Shown: positions 46,935 to 58,461 of the stretch, one piece after another
Layout of the letters: each line of letters begins with the position of its first letter
Position numbering within the stretch: position 1 is the first letter of the stretch
Source of the DNA: Saururus chinensis
Taxonomy: Eukaryota; Streptophyta; Magnoliopsida; Piperales; Saururaceae
Reading direction: 5' to 3'
DNA: 64,000 nt
Assembly: GCA_035235625.1 (NCBI GenBank)
Contig: CP141146.1
Location: forward strand, 24,112,501 to 24,176,500
Notes under the pieces: model-generated
What the model was told of the DNA's origin: nothing
The model's input: only the letters and a program-made list of their open reading frames with translations
Databases searched by the model: none
Made by a program: the position numbers and the translations under genes

Positions 46935-49118
46935 CTATTTAGAAACTCTTTTTCCCTTTCCTTTCAGTGCAACCTTTCCTCCTCGAGTTGAACTTCTTTT
47001 CCCAACAACAATGTTACTATGAGTAGGATCATCATAAAGAAGTTCCTCCAGAGCCAAACTCACTTTTCTTTTCCTTTCATTGTCCTCAAGTCCATTCAAA
47101 GATTCTTCTAACAAAGCAATAGCCCTCCACTTGTGGGCAAGCTGCATAAAAGAATTTTTTTAGTCTAGATATCAAACCATAAATAAATTCACAATTTCGA
47201 TAACATATGTACCCATTCTTCTTCAGTTAACTTTTGCCCTACGTTGTCTATTGCATACACTTTCCCATCTTTATTTTGCACAAGGGGGTGAGAAATTGTT
47301 TTATACCACTGCATGTAGTCATGTGCACAATCCCATGGATTTTTCACCATGTCTCCACATTATTTTGAAGGCAAGATATGTTTATTGCTATGCTTCCAAA
47401 GGTCGATGGTTGCATCATAGACAAGCTTATACCCCTTCGCATGTGCACGCCTACTAGAACCCTTGGGATTAGGCTGAGGTGGTTGTGGAGTGATTGTTTG
47501 TTCAAATCCAAATTGCCTTAGAACTCTTGCCGGATTGTAGGGTTCCCTAATTTGAAAACAAAAGAGGATCCCCAAATACATGGCATTAGTAGCTACTGGA
47601 TGATGCACTTGTTCTTCTTTAAATGGTTCCCATATAACCTACAATAAAATGCATTACGGTATCAGCTTTTGTCATATTCGGCTATGTGATTTAGTAAAGT
47701 GTATTTTTCCATACTAGATAATTGATATCGTTGGAAGATAATAACTAAATAAACAAAATTTACCAGACGAGCATCCAAATGATCTAGAGCCTCCCTGAAC
47801 TTTATAAGCTTATGCGCAGGATTAATTGGTTGTGAATTTTTCCCTTTCCAAAGTGGGGCTTGTGGCTGCCCTCTTTCATACGTAATGCTAGGAACTGGTC
47901 TCTCAATTTTGAAATGGTCTTATGACCATGCCTACCATACAAGACATCGTATATCGATTAATATAAAATGCAATATGTGAGGTAGTAACAAATACCAAAT
48001 AAGTGTATAAATAATTGAAATCTTACTATACCTCTAACAACGTAAGATATCCTCCAATCTATTGTACTTCAAATCTAGATGCAATACCCAGTTGACGATA
48101 TAAGTAGGCAAGGGTAGCTGCTCCCCATGTATACTTGCCGATGCCATTTATATCCATAAGCAAATTTAAATACTTTGTAGGTACATTTGTTCCAAATTTA
48201 TCACATAGGATGGTACAACCTAACAAATATAAGATGTATGCTCTTGTGGCACAATGCACATCCTCTTCGGTAGCATCCTCTGGTAATTGGCTAAATTTAT
48301 TACGCAACCAATTTAGTGTCAACCCCTTCCCTTTGCATTTGTTCAATTGTTCTTCAATCTCTTCCTTATCAATCCCTAAGGCATTGACACACAAATCAAC
48401 CAACTCCTCGCCATCAACATCGGGGGTTACCATTGCATGTCCCTTCATAGGAACCCGTATCAATTGTTGCACATCATCCAATGTGATTGTCAACTCTCCA
48501 AAAGGCATATGAAAAGTGTTTGTTTCCGGATACCACCTTTCGACTAAAAACGATATCCACATTCTATTGATGGTCTTGTATGAAACATATGTCAATGGAA
48601 ACAAACCGCTTACCTTTATTAGTAGACTAATAACATTGTCCTCCACATCCCAAGCAACAAGCTTCTTATGATGATGAATACACCGGAGAGGTCCACGGTC
48701 CTATTAATAAGTATGAATTATATTATCAAACATAGATTAAATGCATTTAAATTAAAAAAATAAAGTTTAACCAATTTACCTTGCTTTTCCAAATGTCATT
48801 TGCAACATGGGTCTTATAATTACTTAAAATTGTACTTTCCATGGGGTCTCCTGGGAAGGGGAATATTTCATCATCTACTGCTTCACCCTCTCCCTCTTCT
48901 CCATTATTTTCATCATCATCTTCTTCTTCTTCTTCCCCCTCTCCTCTGTCATTTTCATCTTCTTCCCCCTCTTCTTAATTAGTTTCTTGCATATTTGTTT
49001 CTATGGGCTCTTGTTTCTCATTTAATTTAGCATCTACTTCCACCTCTCCTTCAATTTCTCCTTCTTTCATTTCAGTTCGTCGTCTCCTATACAACACAGT
49101 TGGGTGAGGCCTCGTCAT
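46935..49118 (-). pseudogene. Plant mobile domain (PMD) gene of MULE 1 (inactivated)
   Basis: Five exons with consensus splice sites: 49118-48780, 48700-48032, 47931-47764, 47638-47213 and 47141-46935. Exon 1 encodes an acidic leader with Glu/Asp runs. Exon 2 is the PMD core (FHMPFGELTITLDDVQQLIR, YLLGCTILCDKFG, LAYLYRQLGIAS). Exon 3 has HFKIERPVPS and exon 4 has REPYNPARVLRQFGFEQTI. Exon 5 ends in a basic tail (KGKGKRVSK). PMD proteins include Arabidopsis MAIN/MAIL1, nuclear factors linked to transposon silencing and genome stability; many transposon-borne versions are annotated as phosphatase 7 long form. Lesions: TAA near 48976, TAG at 48059-48061, and TAA in exons 3 and 4. Confidence 0.85.
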
Positions 49119-50380
49119 CTTCTCAGCTTGCCTTTAGAACAATAAATTATAATCAAACAATAAAGGACAATAATAAAATGATTTCTACCAATGTATTGTT
49201 TAATTTGACAAAGACAATCAACTGTTGATATAAGTGCAATCTAAATCTCTAGATTGGAAAAGCTTTAAAAAAAAGAAAAAGCAAAAAGCTCTCAATCATG
49301 TGGGACTAAACTTAGTACATCATTTTATTGCAATACAAGTAAATGCCATGTGAGTCAAACTCAAGAAAAATTAAAGAAACAATAATATTAAATCTAGTAT
49401 TTATTTACAATCAATCAACACATTAACACATCAATAACAACTTAAATTAACTTGAGGGTATGCTAAAGAAAATTAGTTGATGTTTACTCTGCCTTAGGCA
49501 AAGTAAGAGAAAAATGTATCTAAAGTAGAATGAAAATACATATAGAAAATGGATGAAAAAAATTTTGTTCACTACTGACCCATTAATGACCTCTGGAAAA
49601 GATTAGCATCATGATCATTATTATATATTAGCAATAGAACAAAGACATGATCAGACCAAATGATGATAGGTAAAAGCTCTCCAAAATGTACTAATCAAGA
49701 ATAAAATATACTTGAGAGATATCTATGTTGGTAGCCACCAGTAAATAGTATGCACTTAGTGACTCTCAAGTGCATCTAACTTGCAAATCTACATTGTCTA
49801 ATTTATTGAAAAATAAAAAGTGGTTTAAAGAAAGTGAAATCCGATCAATTACAGATCCGGAAAATTTTATATCAAGGATAGAATGTGAATCTAGCATACA
49901 AGTGTATCAGTGTCAGTTTAAACAACAAACACACAATAAATGTTGTGTAGCTCAATACAAGTAGTACTCAAACTCTACAAAATCATTTTCCAGCATTTTA
50001 TGGTGATAGTACTAGGAAGGGTAAGGAGGGTGTATCATAAAATCGTAGTCATTTCAGTAAAATTATGATAAGAAAAAAAATTCCACTAGTTCATCAAGCA
50101 AAAATTTACTAGGTTAACCTATTACTACTTACTTCATTTCAGTAAAAATTTCTATTTTACATTAGTCAGAAAATTAATCACTCCAAAGCCCTTTTGGTCA
50201 CCACGAGTTGCAAGGTAAAGTGAACTACATTAGCCTACAGATTGGTAAACATTTTAACAAACAATATATACACACTTAGATACAATCATACATTAACAAT
50301 ATAAACTACATATAATGCTCACATTACAAAGACAAATTAAAGAAATATGGGAACCAAGCACTAACCTTTTTGGGAGTAAA
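49119..50380. other. AT-rich 3' spacer of MULE 1
   Basis: No gene is recognised. It would include the promoter of the minus-strand PMD gene. Confidence 0.4.
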
Positions 50381-50600
50381 CTCTTCATCAACAAACGGAG
50401 AGGACTTGGAGGGTATAGGGGACGGGAGGGGAGGAGATGAGATAGGACGGGAGGCGATGCGATGGAGGCAGAGGGGAGGGGGGGGGATGGGAGGAGAAGG
50501 GAAGTGACGGGAGGAGAGGGGATGGAATGATGGGAGGCAAGGAGACGGGAGGGGAAAGGTGGGGGGCACGGGCCAGATGAGTTGGGGGGGGTGGGGGACA
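50381..50600. repeat. Purine-rich tract near the MULE 1 3' end
   Basis: About 200 bp of almost pure G/A on the plus strand, built from GGGAGGGGA- and GATGGGAGG-like words. It has the same position and style as 60060-60300 in MULE 2. Proline/serine-rich minus-strand open frames here follow from base composition. Confidence 0.8.
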
Positions 50601-50731
50601 TAGAGGGGTTCTAAGTAAAAATCATTTTCAGGGTGAGAGTGGGGTGTAGGGAAGTAAATTGTGTGTTTTATTTGGGGTGTGTAAAGTTTGGAGGGCGCTG
50701 AGTAAATTGTGGAGGGGAAATATCCGCGTTC

Positions 50732-51053
50732 TATTATTATTTGTAAAAAGATCCAAATAGTTAAACATGAAGGGTACATGTTTGGACGTGCTACGTACAA
50801 TATTAGTTAGACACCTCAATATATTAAACTATGATTTTTATAATTAACAATACATCACTTAAATTTAACCATGATTTTCATAATGGATAATACATTCAGC
50901 ATATCAAGTTAGGTAAGCATGGCTATAAGAAGCATAAAAAGAATTAGAGTGAAGATCCTAAGTTCATGATTTAAAAACTCACTCCCGGAATGAGACTTCC
51001 AAGGGCATTAGAAGCTCCTAAAACCCCAACTCCAAGTCATTGGTAAATAATAT
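50732..51053. other. Spacer between the two MULEs
   Basis: 322 bp of AT-rich DNA. Its last nine bases (51045-51053, AAATAATAT) are the left copy of the MULE 2 target duplication. No gene. Confidence 0.6.
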
Positions 51054-51544
51054 GAACGCAGCTATTCCCCCCCCCCCCCCCCCCCCCCCCCCAATATTCA
51101 TTCCGGGCCCCCCAAATAAGAAATATGTGGGTAGTTTTTTTATTACTCAGCACCCCCTACACTATTCTTAAGGCACCCCAGTTAAGAAAGAAAAAAAAAC
51201 CCTTTCGTATCCCCTTCACTATACTGGACGTGCATGAACTTCTCACCGGCGGCAACCTATAATGGTCGTCCCTCCCAATTGCTTCTTAATGCATGAAAAT
51301 AACGTTGATTATAGGAGTTCATCCCATCTTCCTCCCTGCCTATAATGGTGTCCATCCCAATTACTGTAATGGCATCCCTCTGCATGCACTTAAAAATCTT
51401 TGCTTCCCATCAAACTCAAAAAATTCTTTTCTTTGGGTGATTAGCAAGTCAATATTTATTGATTTTCTGGGCATTCAACGAATAGAATTTGGGTTGATAG
51501 TACGCCATGGCAAAACGTGCTCGAGGGTTTCAAAACATTGTTCT

Positions 51545-52020
51545 GCTTGTCGTGACGGGGGGTACCCCCGCCAGTAAATCGCCCGAACAAGTTGAAATCT
51601 TCGGGATAAGTTCTGGCGGGGAGAGATCACCATTCCATTATGAATAATTTGACATTGACATAAAGTCCCCGTATAAATGTTGTTTTATTTGGCAGGGCAT
51701 ACCCACCGTCAGGAAAACTCCAGAAGGTGTTGTAACCTTCTGGATGAGCTATGGCGGGGGGAGATCACCATTTAATTATGAAGCATTTGATGGGGACATG
51801 TAGTCCCCAGTCCCCTTATAAATATTCTTCTTGTTACAGGGGGTATCCCATGCCAAGATAACTTCAGAAGGTTTTGTAAGGAGTTAAAATCTTCTGGATG
51901 AGTTGTGGCGGGGAGTGCTCACCGACGTAATAGAAATCCGTTGACGGGGACTTTTAGTACCCATATGATTTTGTCATATATGGCAGATGGTACCCCCTGC
52001 TAGTAGTTTCTGTAGTGGTA
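51545..52020. repeat. Left hairpin array of MULE 2
   Basis: About three units with GGGGTACCCCCGCCAG, CTCCAGAAGGTGTTGTAACC, GAGATCACCATTTAATTATG and GGGGACATGTAGTCCCC, inverted relative to the right array at 55185-55800. The inner edge reads TAGTTTCTGTAGTGG. Confidence 0.8.
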
Positions 52021-52125
52021 AGATACGTATTTGTAGAGCATCATTTATGTTGGTTTTCTATTTTGAATTTAAACCATTATTGGTAATATATTTAAAATTT
52101 TATTTGTGTGGATGTCTTAACTAGG

Positions 52126-55083
52126 ATGGATAATTTTATTGGGGATACATCATCCTTTACATCTTTAATGACATCCATGATGCAAAAAAAAGAACTTCTT
52201 TCACCGGTTTCCTCAATAGAAGAGCTTGTTCCATGCTCATTAGATCAGATGGAGGAGCATTTACTATCTAATGGCGAAGAAAATGAATATTCTGAAGAGG
52301 TATATTTGAAAATATGCTTCAAATACTTTTATAAATATGTATATTGTTCATTTTTTAGGTTAATCTTGTATGATGTCACGTACTCTTATAATAGGAACCA
52401 ATGGAACGACAAAGCCATGACGACATTTTAAATACTGATATTTCATTTGCATTCGATGATGATAAGGTAATGGTCCTTTTTTTTTCCTTATGTAAAGTTG
52501 AAAGGTGCATAGCTTACTATATGTTGAGCTTACAACATGGATATCATTTGTAGGTGTTTGAATCACGAGAGATGATGGAATCATGGGCAAAAGAAACATG
52601 TAAGAAGTATGGGACAATTCTTGTTGTTCTAAAATCAGATGCTAGAAAAAGAAGGCCATGAGTTTTATCAGCATGTGAAAGGTCCGGTCAATACAGAAAG
52701 AGGACGATTAAAGAGGCTAATGTGGACATAGAAAGGATTCCTAGAGAAGTATCTACAAAGAAATGTAGTTGCCCCTTTAAGTTATATGGTATTGAATTGA
52801 GCATTAATGGTGGCAAACAATGGAAATTGCATGTCATATGTGGTAGTCACAATCGCCCCCCCTTGCAATTTGGAGAAGGTCACGCATATGCAGGCCGTCT
52901 AAAAAACAGAGAGATAGAATTTTTGAAAGATTTATCGAAGACGGGAGTGAAAGCACGTGACATCTTGCTAACATTGAAGGAAAAGGATCCTTCGAACTGC
53001 TCTACCATCAAAACAATATACAATGCTCGTTCTCGTATTCATTTGACACAACGAGAAGGTAGAAGTGTATTGCAAGAGATGATGAAGCGTATCAAAGATG
53101 TTGGTTATGTTTGCTACCATCGAAATAATGATGAGACTGATACAATAACGGATTTATTTTTTGCTCATCTGATGTCTGTTAGGCTTGCAAATCTATTCCC
53201 ACATGTGTTTATTATGGATTGCACATATAAGACCAACATATATCGTCTCCTGGTTCTATCAATTATTGGAGTTACTTCAACTTATAAGTCATTCTTCACT
53301 GGATTTGCATTTATCTACTATGAGAAAGAAAGTGAATATGAGTGGGCACTAAATTGTTTGAAGTCTTTGTTGACAGCAGGTGATCTTCCGGGAGTAATTG
53401 TGACAGATAGAGATCAAGCCTTGATGCATGCAATTCAGGTGGTTTTCCCCACATCAAAGAACATATTGTGTAAATGGCATATTTCAACATGTGTAATGAG
53501 AAATTGTCGAAAAGCATTTAATACCGAGGCTGCATGGGTTGACTTCATGCGGCGTTGGAATGGAATTGTACATTCATCAGAGGAGAGTGAGTACAATGAA
53601 CAACTTCATATTTTGGACATAGACTACAAAGATTTTAAGGAGGTGTTGACTTATCTTCATCCTACTTGGTTGGAGCCATTCAAGGAGCAATTTGTAGGCG
53701 CTTGGAAAGATAATTATATGCATTTCAGCAACAAGACCACTAATAGAGTTGAGAGCCTGCATGCTAAATTGAAGATGCAACTATGCTCATCAATGGTTGA
53801 CATACTTCAATCATGGTCCAATATTGATGAAATTGTCAACCTTCAACTTGATGAAGTGAGGAAGTCATTTGAAGAAAGTAGATACAAGCGGTGCCACCAA
53901 TTCAGAAATCCATTCTACAAAGAAGTAGTTGGGTTAGTGTCAAGGGCTGCATTGAAATTGATAAATGATGAAAGGAAAAAAATTGAGCAGTTTCCAATTG
54001 AAGAAACACATTGTATGCATGAATTGAGGAAAACACATGGCCTTCCATGTAAGCACCAATTGATAAAGTGGTTACTTGAAGATTGTCCGCTGCCATTGCA
54101 TGAAATACATGATCATTGGAAGACACTTTATGTTGTGAGCAAAACAACTTATTCAATGGGACATGAATTAGTTGATTGCTTTGATAAAATTTATGAACGA
54201 TATGAAATGTCCAATGAGGGGGTGAAAATACAAATATTATCACAATGTAAACAAATTGCAAATCCTTCGGCAATTTGGATGGAAATGCCGTCAAACTGTA
54301 CGAAGCAACGTGGTAGGCCAAAAGGAAGTAAAAACAAGCGGGACAGTTCTACCAAAAGAGATCCCTCCAGTTTTGAGTATGTAGTTGCTGATTTAAGAGC
54401 TCAACACAAAGCTGGCATGAAGAAGCTGATAAACAGGGAATAAGTCTAAAAAGAATAATGATGTGAAAGAAAGGTATGTGCATTGCCTTCCCACAGTCAT
54501 GCAGTCATATGTGAAGGGCATCTTCGACGTCCCTGCAGATGGCCATTGTGGGTTCCATGTCATTTCATCTTTCTTAGAACTCAGGGAACCTGGGTGGAAA
54601 ACAACGAGAACAGATTTGATATATGAAATTTTAGTTCATAGGGACGAATATGAAAATATTTTAAGTGGATCTAGTAGGGTAGATGAACTTTTCGATTGTT
54701 TGAAGTTCTTCGGAGATGTGGCCCCCCAAAAACATTGGATGACAATGCCAGACATGGGGTATGTTATTGCCTCTTGCTACAATGTCCCTGTGATTCTGAT
54801 TTTGAGGAGTCTTTGCATGACCATATTCCCATTTAGGACAGCTCCTACATCAAAGCATAAAAAAATCTGCATGGCTCACGTTGATGATAATCATTTCATA
54901 GGGATACATATACCTAACAATGCCCCTATTCCATTTATTGCACCACCTTGGAGGAAGTACCACAATGCATGTGCAGATGGATGGGAGAGTTTATACAAAG
55001 ATCGGGTTGTTGATATGCAAGAAGATATTAGTGTCCGACCGTCGGGTGATATCATTGAAGATAGTAGTCTAATTTTAGTTTAG
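52126..55083 (+). pseudogene. MULE 2 transposase fused to an OTU-type cysteine protease (two lesions)
   Basis: Exons 52126-52299, 52395-52466 and 52554 onward join in frame and, without lesions, would give about 900 residues. Domains in order: an acidic N-terminus; a FAR1/WRKY-GCM1-like zinc finger (CERSGQYR, KKCSCPFKLYG, VICGSHNR with the last His changed); a MULE transposase core with MDCTYKTN and VTDRDQALM as two acidic sites and CKWHIST; a SWIM finger CMHELRKTHGLPCKHQL near 54015; an RGRPKGSKNKR segment, AT-hook-like, near 54310; and an OTU domain with VPADGHCGFHVISSF (catalytic Cys region) near 54529 and HVDDNHFIGIHI (catalytic His region) near 54880. Lesions: a TGA at 52659-52661 where MULE 1 has CGA, and a +1 frameshift near 54430 that separates the OTU part (54463-55083). 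The transposase moves the element; the OTU role is unknown. Confidence 0.9.
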
Positions 55084-55184
55084 TTTTTTTAATACATGTA
55101 CATGACACTTTTTATTAAATTTTGAACACATATTTTAATTTTATTTTATGAATGTGTTTTGTGAGTAATGTCTTCAATAGGTAT

Positions 55185-55800
55185 AAACCCCGCCATAATA
55201 TTTTAGATCTATAATGAATTATTGGCTTATGGAGGTTTCATGACGGGGGTTAAACCCCGCCATTTTAAATGGCTATATACGGGGGACTAAATGTCCCCGT
55301 CACATTATTCCCAAATTGGCAGTGCCCTCTCCCCGCCAACAATCGTCCAGAAGGTTTCAACACCCTCGAGATTCTTTTGGAAATTGTATGGCGTGGGTTA
55401 CCCACCGCAACCTTCAATGGACATATATGGGGACCGTGTGTCCCCGACCAATGATTCGTTATGTTGCAGTGACAGGCACCCGCCAGAACTCTTCCAGAAA
55501 GTATCAAATCCCTCAACAATCTTCTGGAATTTGTCTGGCTGGGGGTACCCCCCGCCATATTACATGCATGCATACGGGGACCGTATGTCACCGTCAACGT
55601 CTTCATAATGGGGCGGTGATAGGCACCCGCCAGAACTCCTCCAGAAGGTTTCAAAACCCTCGACAATCTTCTGGAAGTTGTCTGGCGGGGGGTACCCCCC
55701 GCCACATTAAATTCATGCATACGGGGACAGTATGTTCCCGTCTTATTCTCATATTTGGGCGGTGATGGGAACCCGCCAGAACTCCTCCAGAATGCTAAAC
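55185..55800. repeat. Right hairpin array of MULE 2
   Basis: Four units of ~147 bp, marked by ACGGGGAC-GTATGT-CCCGTC at about 55275, 55430, 55574 and 55720, with GGCGGGGGGTACCCCCCGCC and CTCCAGAAGGTTTCAA. Unit-to-unit differences are larger than in MULE 1. Confidence 0.9.
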
Positions 55801-56299
55801 CATAAAAAATGTTCTTCCCTTCATATTGACAAAAAAACCACCTAAAAAAAGAATGAAAAGAAGAAATTTTTTGCTGCTTCATGATTCAATTTAGAAGCTG
55901 TATTCAACCTACAGGTATGACAAACTTTTTCATATTCGTCCAAGCATTCACTGCCTTATGACCGTATGCACAAATTTTGCTGCTTCTATTCAAATACTAT
56001 TGATTGTAAAACATCATTCACCAATTTCATCATAAAGGGAAATATTGACTTCAACATGTCTACAACATTTACCTCATACCTGCTTAATTATCATCGTAGC
56101 ACACACAATCATCATACCACACACAATCATCATAACTATTGACTTCAAAAAAGTAAATTACAATCGTACCACACACGATCATCACATAGCAAAAGTATTC
56201 ACACACAATACTTCTTTTTTGAGTATAGTATTACAATGCAAAAAAGAGTTAAAAGTCACACATAGTGTTTTGTCCAAGATTGAATATTCGTAAGTAGGC
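55801..56299. other. Spacer in MULE 2, no gene seen
   Basis: AT-rich sequence homologous to part of 46380-46930 in MULE 1, with repeated CACACAATCATCAT words. Confidence 0.45.
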
Positions 56300-58461
56300 C
56301 TATTTAGAATCTCTTTTTCCCTTTCCCTTCAGTGCAGGCTTTCGTCCTTGAGTTGAACTTCTTTTCCCAATGACAATGTTGCTATGAGTAGGATCATCAT
56401 AAAGAAGTTCCTCCAGAGCTAAACTCACTTTTCTTTTGTCTTCGTTGTCCTCAAGTCCATTCAAAGATTCTTCTAACAAAGCAATAGCCTTATGCTTGTG
56501 GGCAAGCTGCATATAATAATTTTGTAGTCAAATATCTAACCATAAAAAAATTTCACAATTTCAATAACATACATACCCATTCTTCTTCAGTTGATTTTTG
56601 CCCTACGTAGTCTATTGCATACAATTGCCCATCTGGATTTTGCACCAGGGGGTAAGAAATTGTTTTGTACCACTGCATGTAGTCATGTGTACAATCCCAT
56701 GGATTTCTCACCATGTCTCCACATCGTTTTGACGGCAAGATGTGCCTATTGCTATGCTTCCAAAGGTTGATGTTTGCGTCATATACAAGCTTATACCCCT
56801 TTGCATGCGCACACCTACTAGAACCCCGGGGATTAGGCTGAGGTGGTTGTGGAGGGATTGTTCGTACAAATCCAAATTGCCTTAGAACTCTTTCCGAATT
56901 GTAGGGTTCCCTAATTTGAAAACAAAAGAGGATCCCCGAATACATGGCATTTGCAGCTATTGGATGATGCACTCGTTCTTCTTTATATGGTTGCCATATA
57001 ACCTACAAAAAAATGCATTGCGGTTTTAGTAATTGTCATATTCAGCTATGTGATTGAGTTTAGTGTAATTTTACGTACTTATAGTTGTAAGATAATAACT
57101 AAATAAACAAAATTTACCCGACAAGCATCCAAATGTTCTAGAGCCTCCCTAAACTTTATAAGCTTATGCGCAGGATTAATTGGTTGTGAGTTTATCCCTT
57201 TCCAAAGTAGGGCTCGTGGCTGCCCTCTTTCATAAGTACTGCTAGGAACTGGTCTCTCTATTTTGAAATGGTCATATGATCATGCCTACCATAAAAGACA
57301 TCATATATCGTTTAATATAAAGTGCAATATGTGAGGTAGAAACAAATACCAAATAAGTTTATAAATAATTCAAATCTTACTATACCTCTAACAGCGTAAG
57401 ATATCTGCCAATTTGTCGCACTTCAGCTCTAGATGCAATACCCAATTGATGATATAAGTAGGCAAGTGTAGCTGCTCCTCATGCGTACTTGTCGATGCCA
57501 TTTATATCCATAAGCAAATTCAAATACTTCGCAGGCGCCTTTGTTCCAGATTTATCACAGAGGATGGTACATCCTAACAAATATAAGATGTATGCTCTCA
57601 CGAAACAATGCACATCCTCTTCGGTTGCATCTTCTGGTAATTGGCTAAATTTATTGCGCAACCAATTTAGTGACAACCCCTTCCCTTTACATTTGTTCTG
57701 CAATCTCTTCCCTATCAATCCCAAAGGCATTCACACACAAATCAACCAACCCCTCGCCATCAACGTCAGGGGTTACCACTGCATGTCCCTTCACAGGAAC
57801 CCCTATCAATTGTTGCACATCATCCAATGTAATTGTCAACTCTCCGAAAGGCATATGAAAAGAGTTTGTTTCCGGATACCACCGTTCGACTAAAGACAAT
57901 ATCCACATTCTATTGATGGTCTTGTATGAAACATATGTCAACGGAAACAAACCACTTGCCTTTATTAGTGGACTAATAACACTGTCCTCCACATCCCAAG
58001 CTATAAGCTTCTTATGATGATGAATACACCGGAGAGGCCCATGGTCCTATAAGTATGAATTATATTATCAAACATAGAGTAAAATGCTTGTAAAGTAAAA
58101 AGATAAAGTTTAACCGACTTACTTTGCTTTTCCAAATGGCATTTGCAACATGGGTCTTATAATTACTTAAAATTGTACTTTCCATGGGCCCTCCTGGGAA
58201 GGGGAATGTTTCATCATCTTCTGCTTCACCCTCTCCCTCTTCTCCATTATTTTCATCATCATCATCTTCTTCTTCTTCTCCCTCTCCTCTGTCATTGTCA
58301 TCCTCTTCCCTCTCTTCTTCATTAGTTTCATGCATATTTGTTTCAGCAGGCTCATGTTGCTCATTTAATCTAGCATCTACTTCCACATCTCCTTGAACTT
58401 CTCCTTCCTTCATTTCAGTTTGTCGTCTCCTATACGACGTAGTTGGGTGAGGCCTTGGCAT
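56300..58461 (-). pseudogene. Plant mobile domain (PMD) gene of MULE 2 (inactivated)
   Basis: Same five-exon plan as 46935-49118, starting at ATG 58461 (MPRPHPTTSYRRR). The acidic leader is uninterrupted here, unlike in MULE 1. The PMD core (FHMPFGELTITLDDVQQLIG, YLLGCTILCDKSG) is in exon 2. RVLRQFGFVRTIPPQPPQP is in exon 4, and a basic C-terminal tail in exon 5 (56512-56300). Lesions differ from copy 1: a frameshift by small deletion near 57698, TGA at 57479-57481 in place of a Trp codon, and TGA in exon 3 near 57282. The positions that are stops in copy 1 (48976, 48059, exon 4) are sense codons here. Confidence 0.85.

Larger units (their letters stand above)
40962..50731 (+). mobile_element. 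Mutator-like element, copy 1
   Basis: The left end GAACATGGCTATTTCCCC (40962) pairs with the right end GGGGAAATATCCGCGTTC (ending 50731). The similarity continues for about 40 bp (ACATTTTACTTAGG against rc ACAATTTACTCAG). Length is about 9.77 kb. Flanking 9-mers TACAACAAA and TATTATTAT do not match, so the original target duplication is lost or an end is rearranged. Contents in order are a left hairpin array, transposase-OTU gene (+), right array, PMD gene (-) and a purine-rich tract. All genes are broken. Confidence 0.85.

Noticed and set aside
50293..50819. Proline/serine-rich open frames of up to 158 residues on the minus strand
   Set aside because: They follow from the purine-rich tract composition and the adjacent terminal repeat; no domain or codon-level signal.
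52000..52020. A CACTA terminus (CACTACAGAAAC on the minus strand)
   Set aside because: No matching opposite end; MULE 1 has CACTGCAAAATA at the same place. Kept only as a note under the hairpin-array finding.
55265..55882. A 205-residue minus-strand open frame
   Set aside because: It runs through the 147 bp hairpin array and repeats with the array period; not a gene.
58167..58364. Lys/Glu- and Ser-rich open frames near 58200
   Set aside because: These are other-frame reflections of the acidic exon 1 of the PMD gene.
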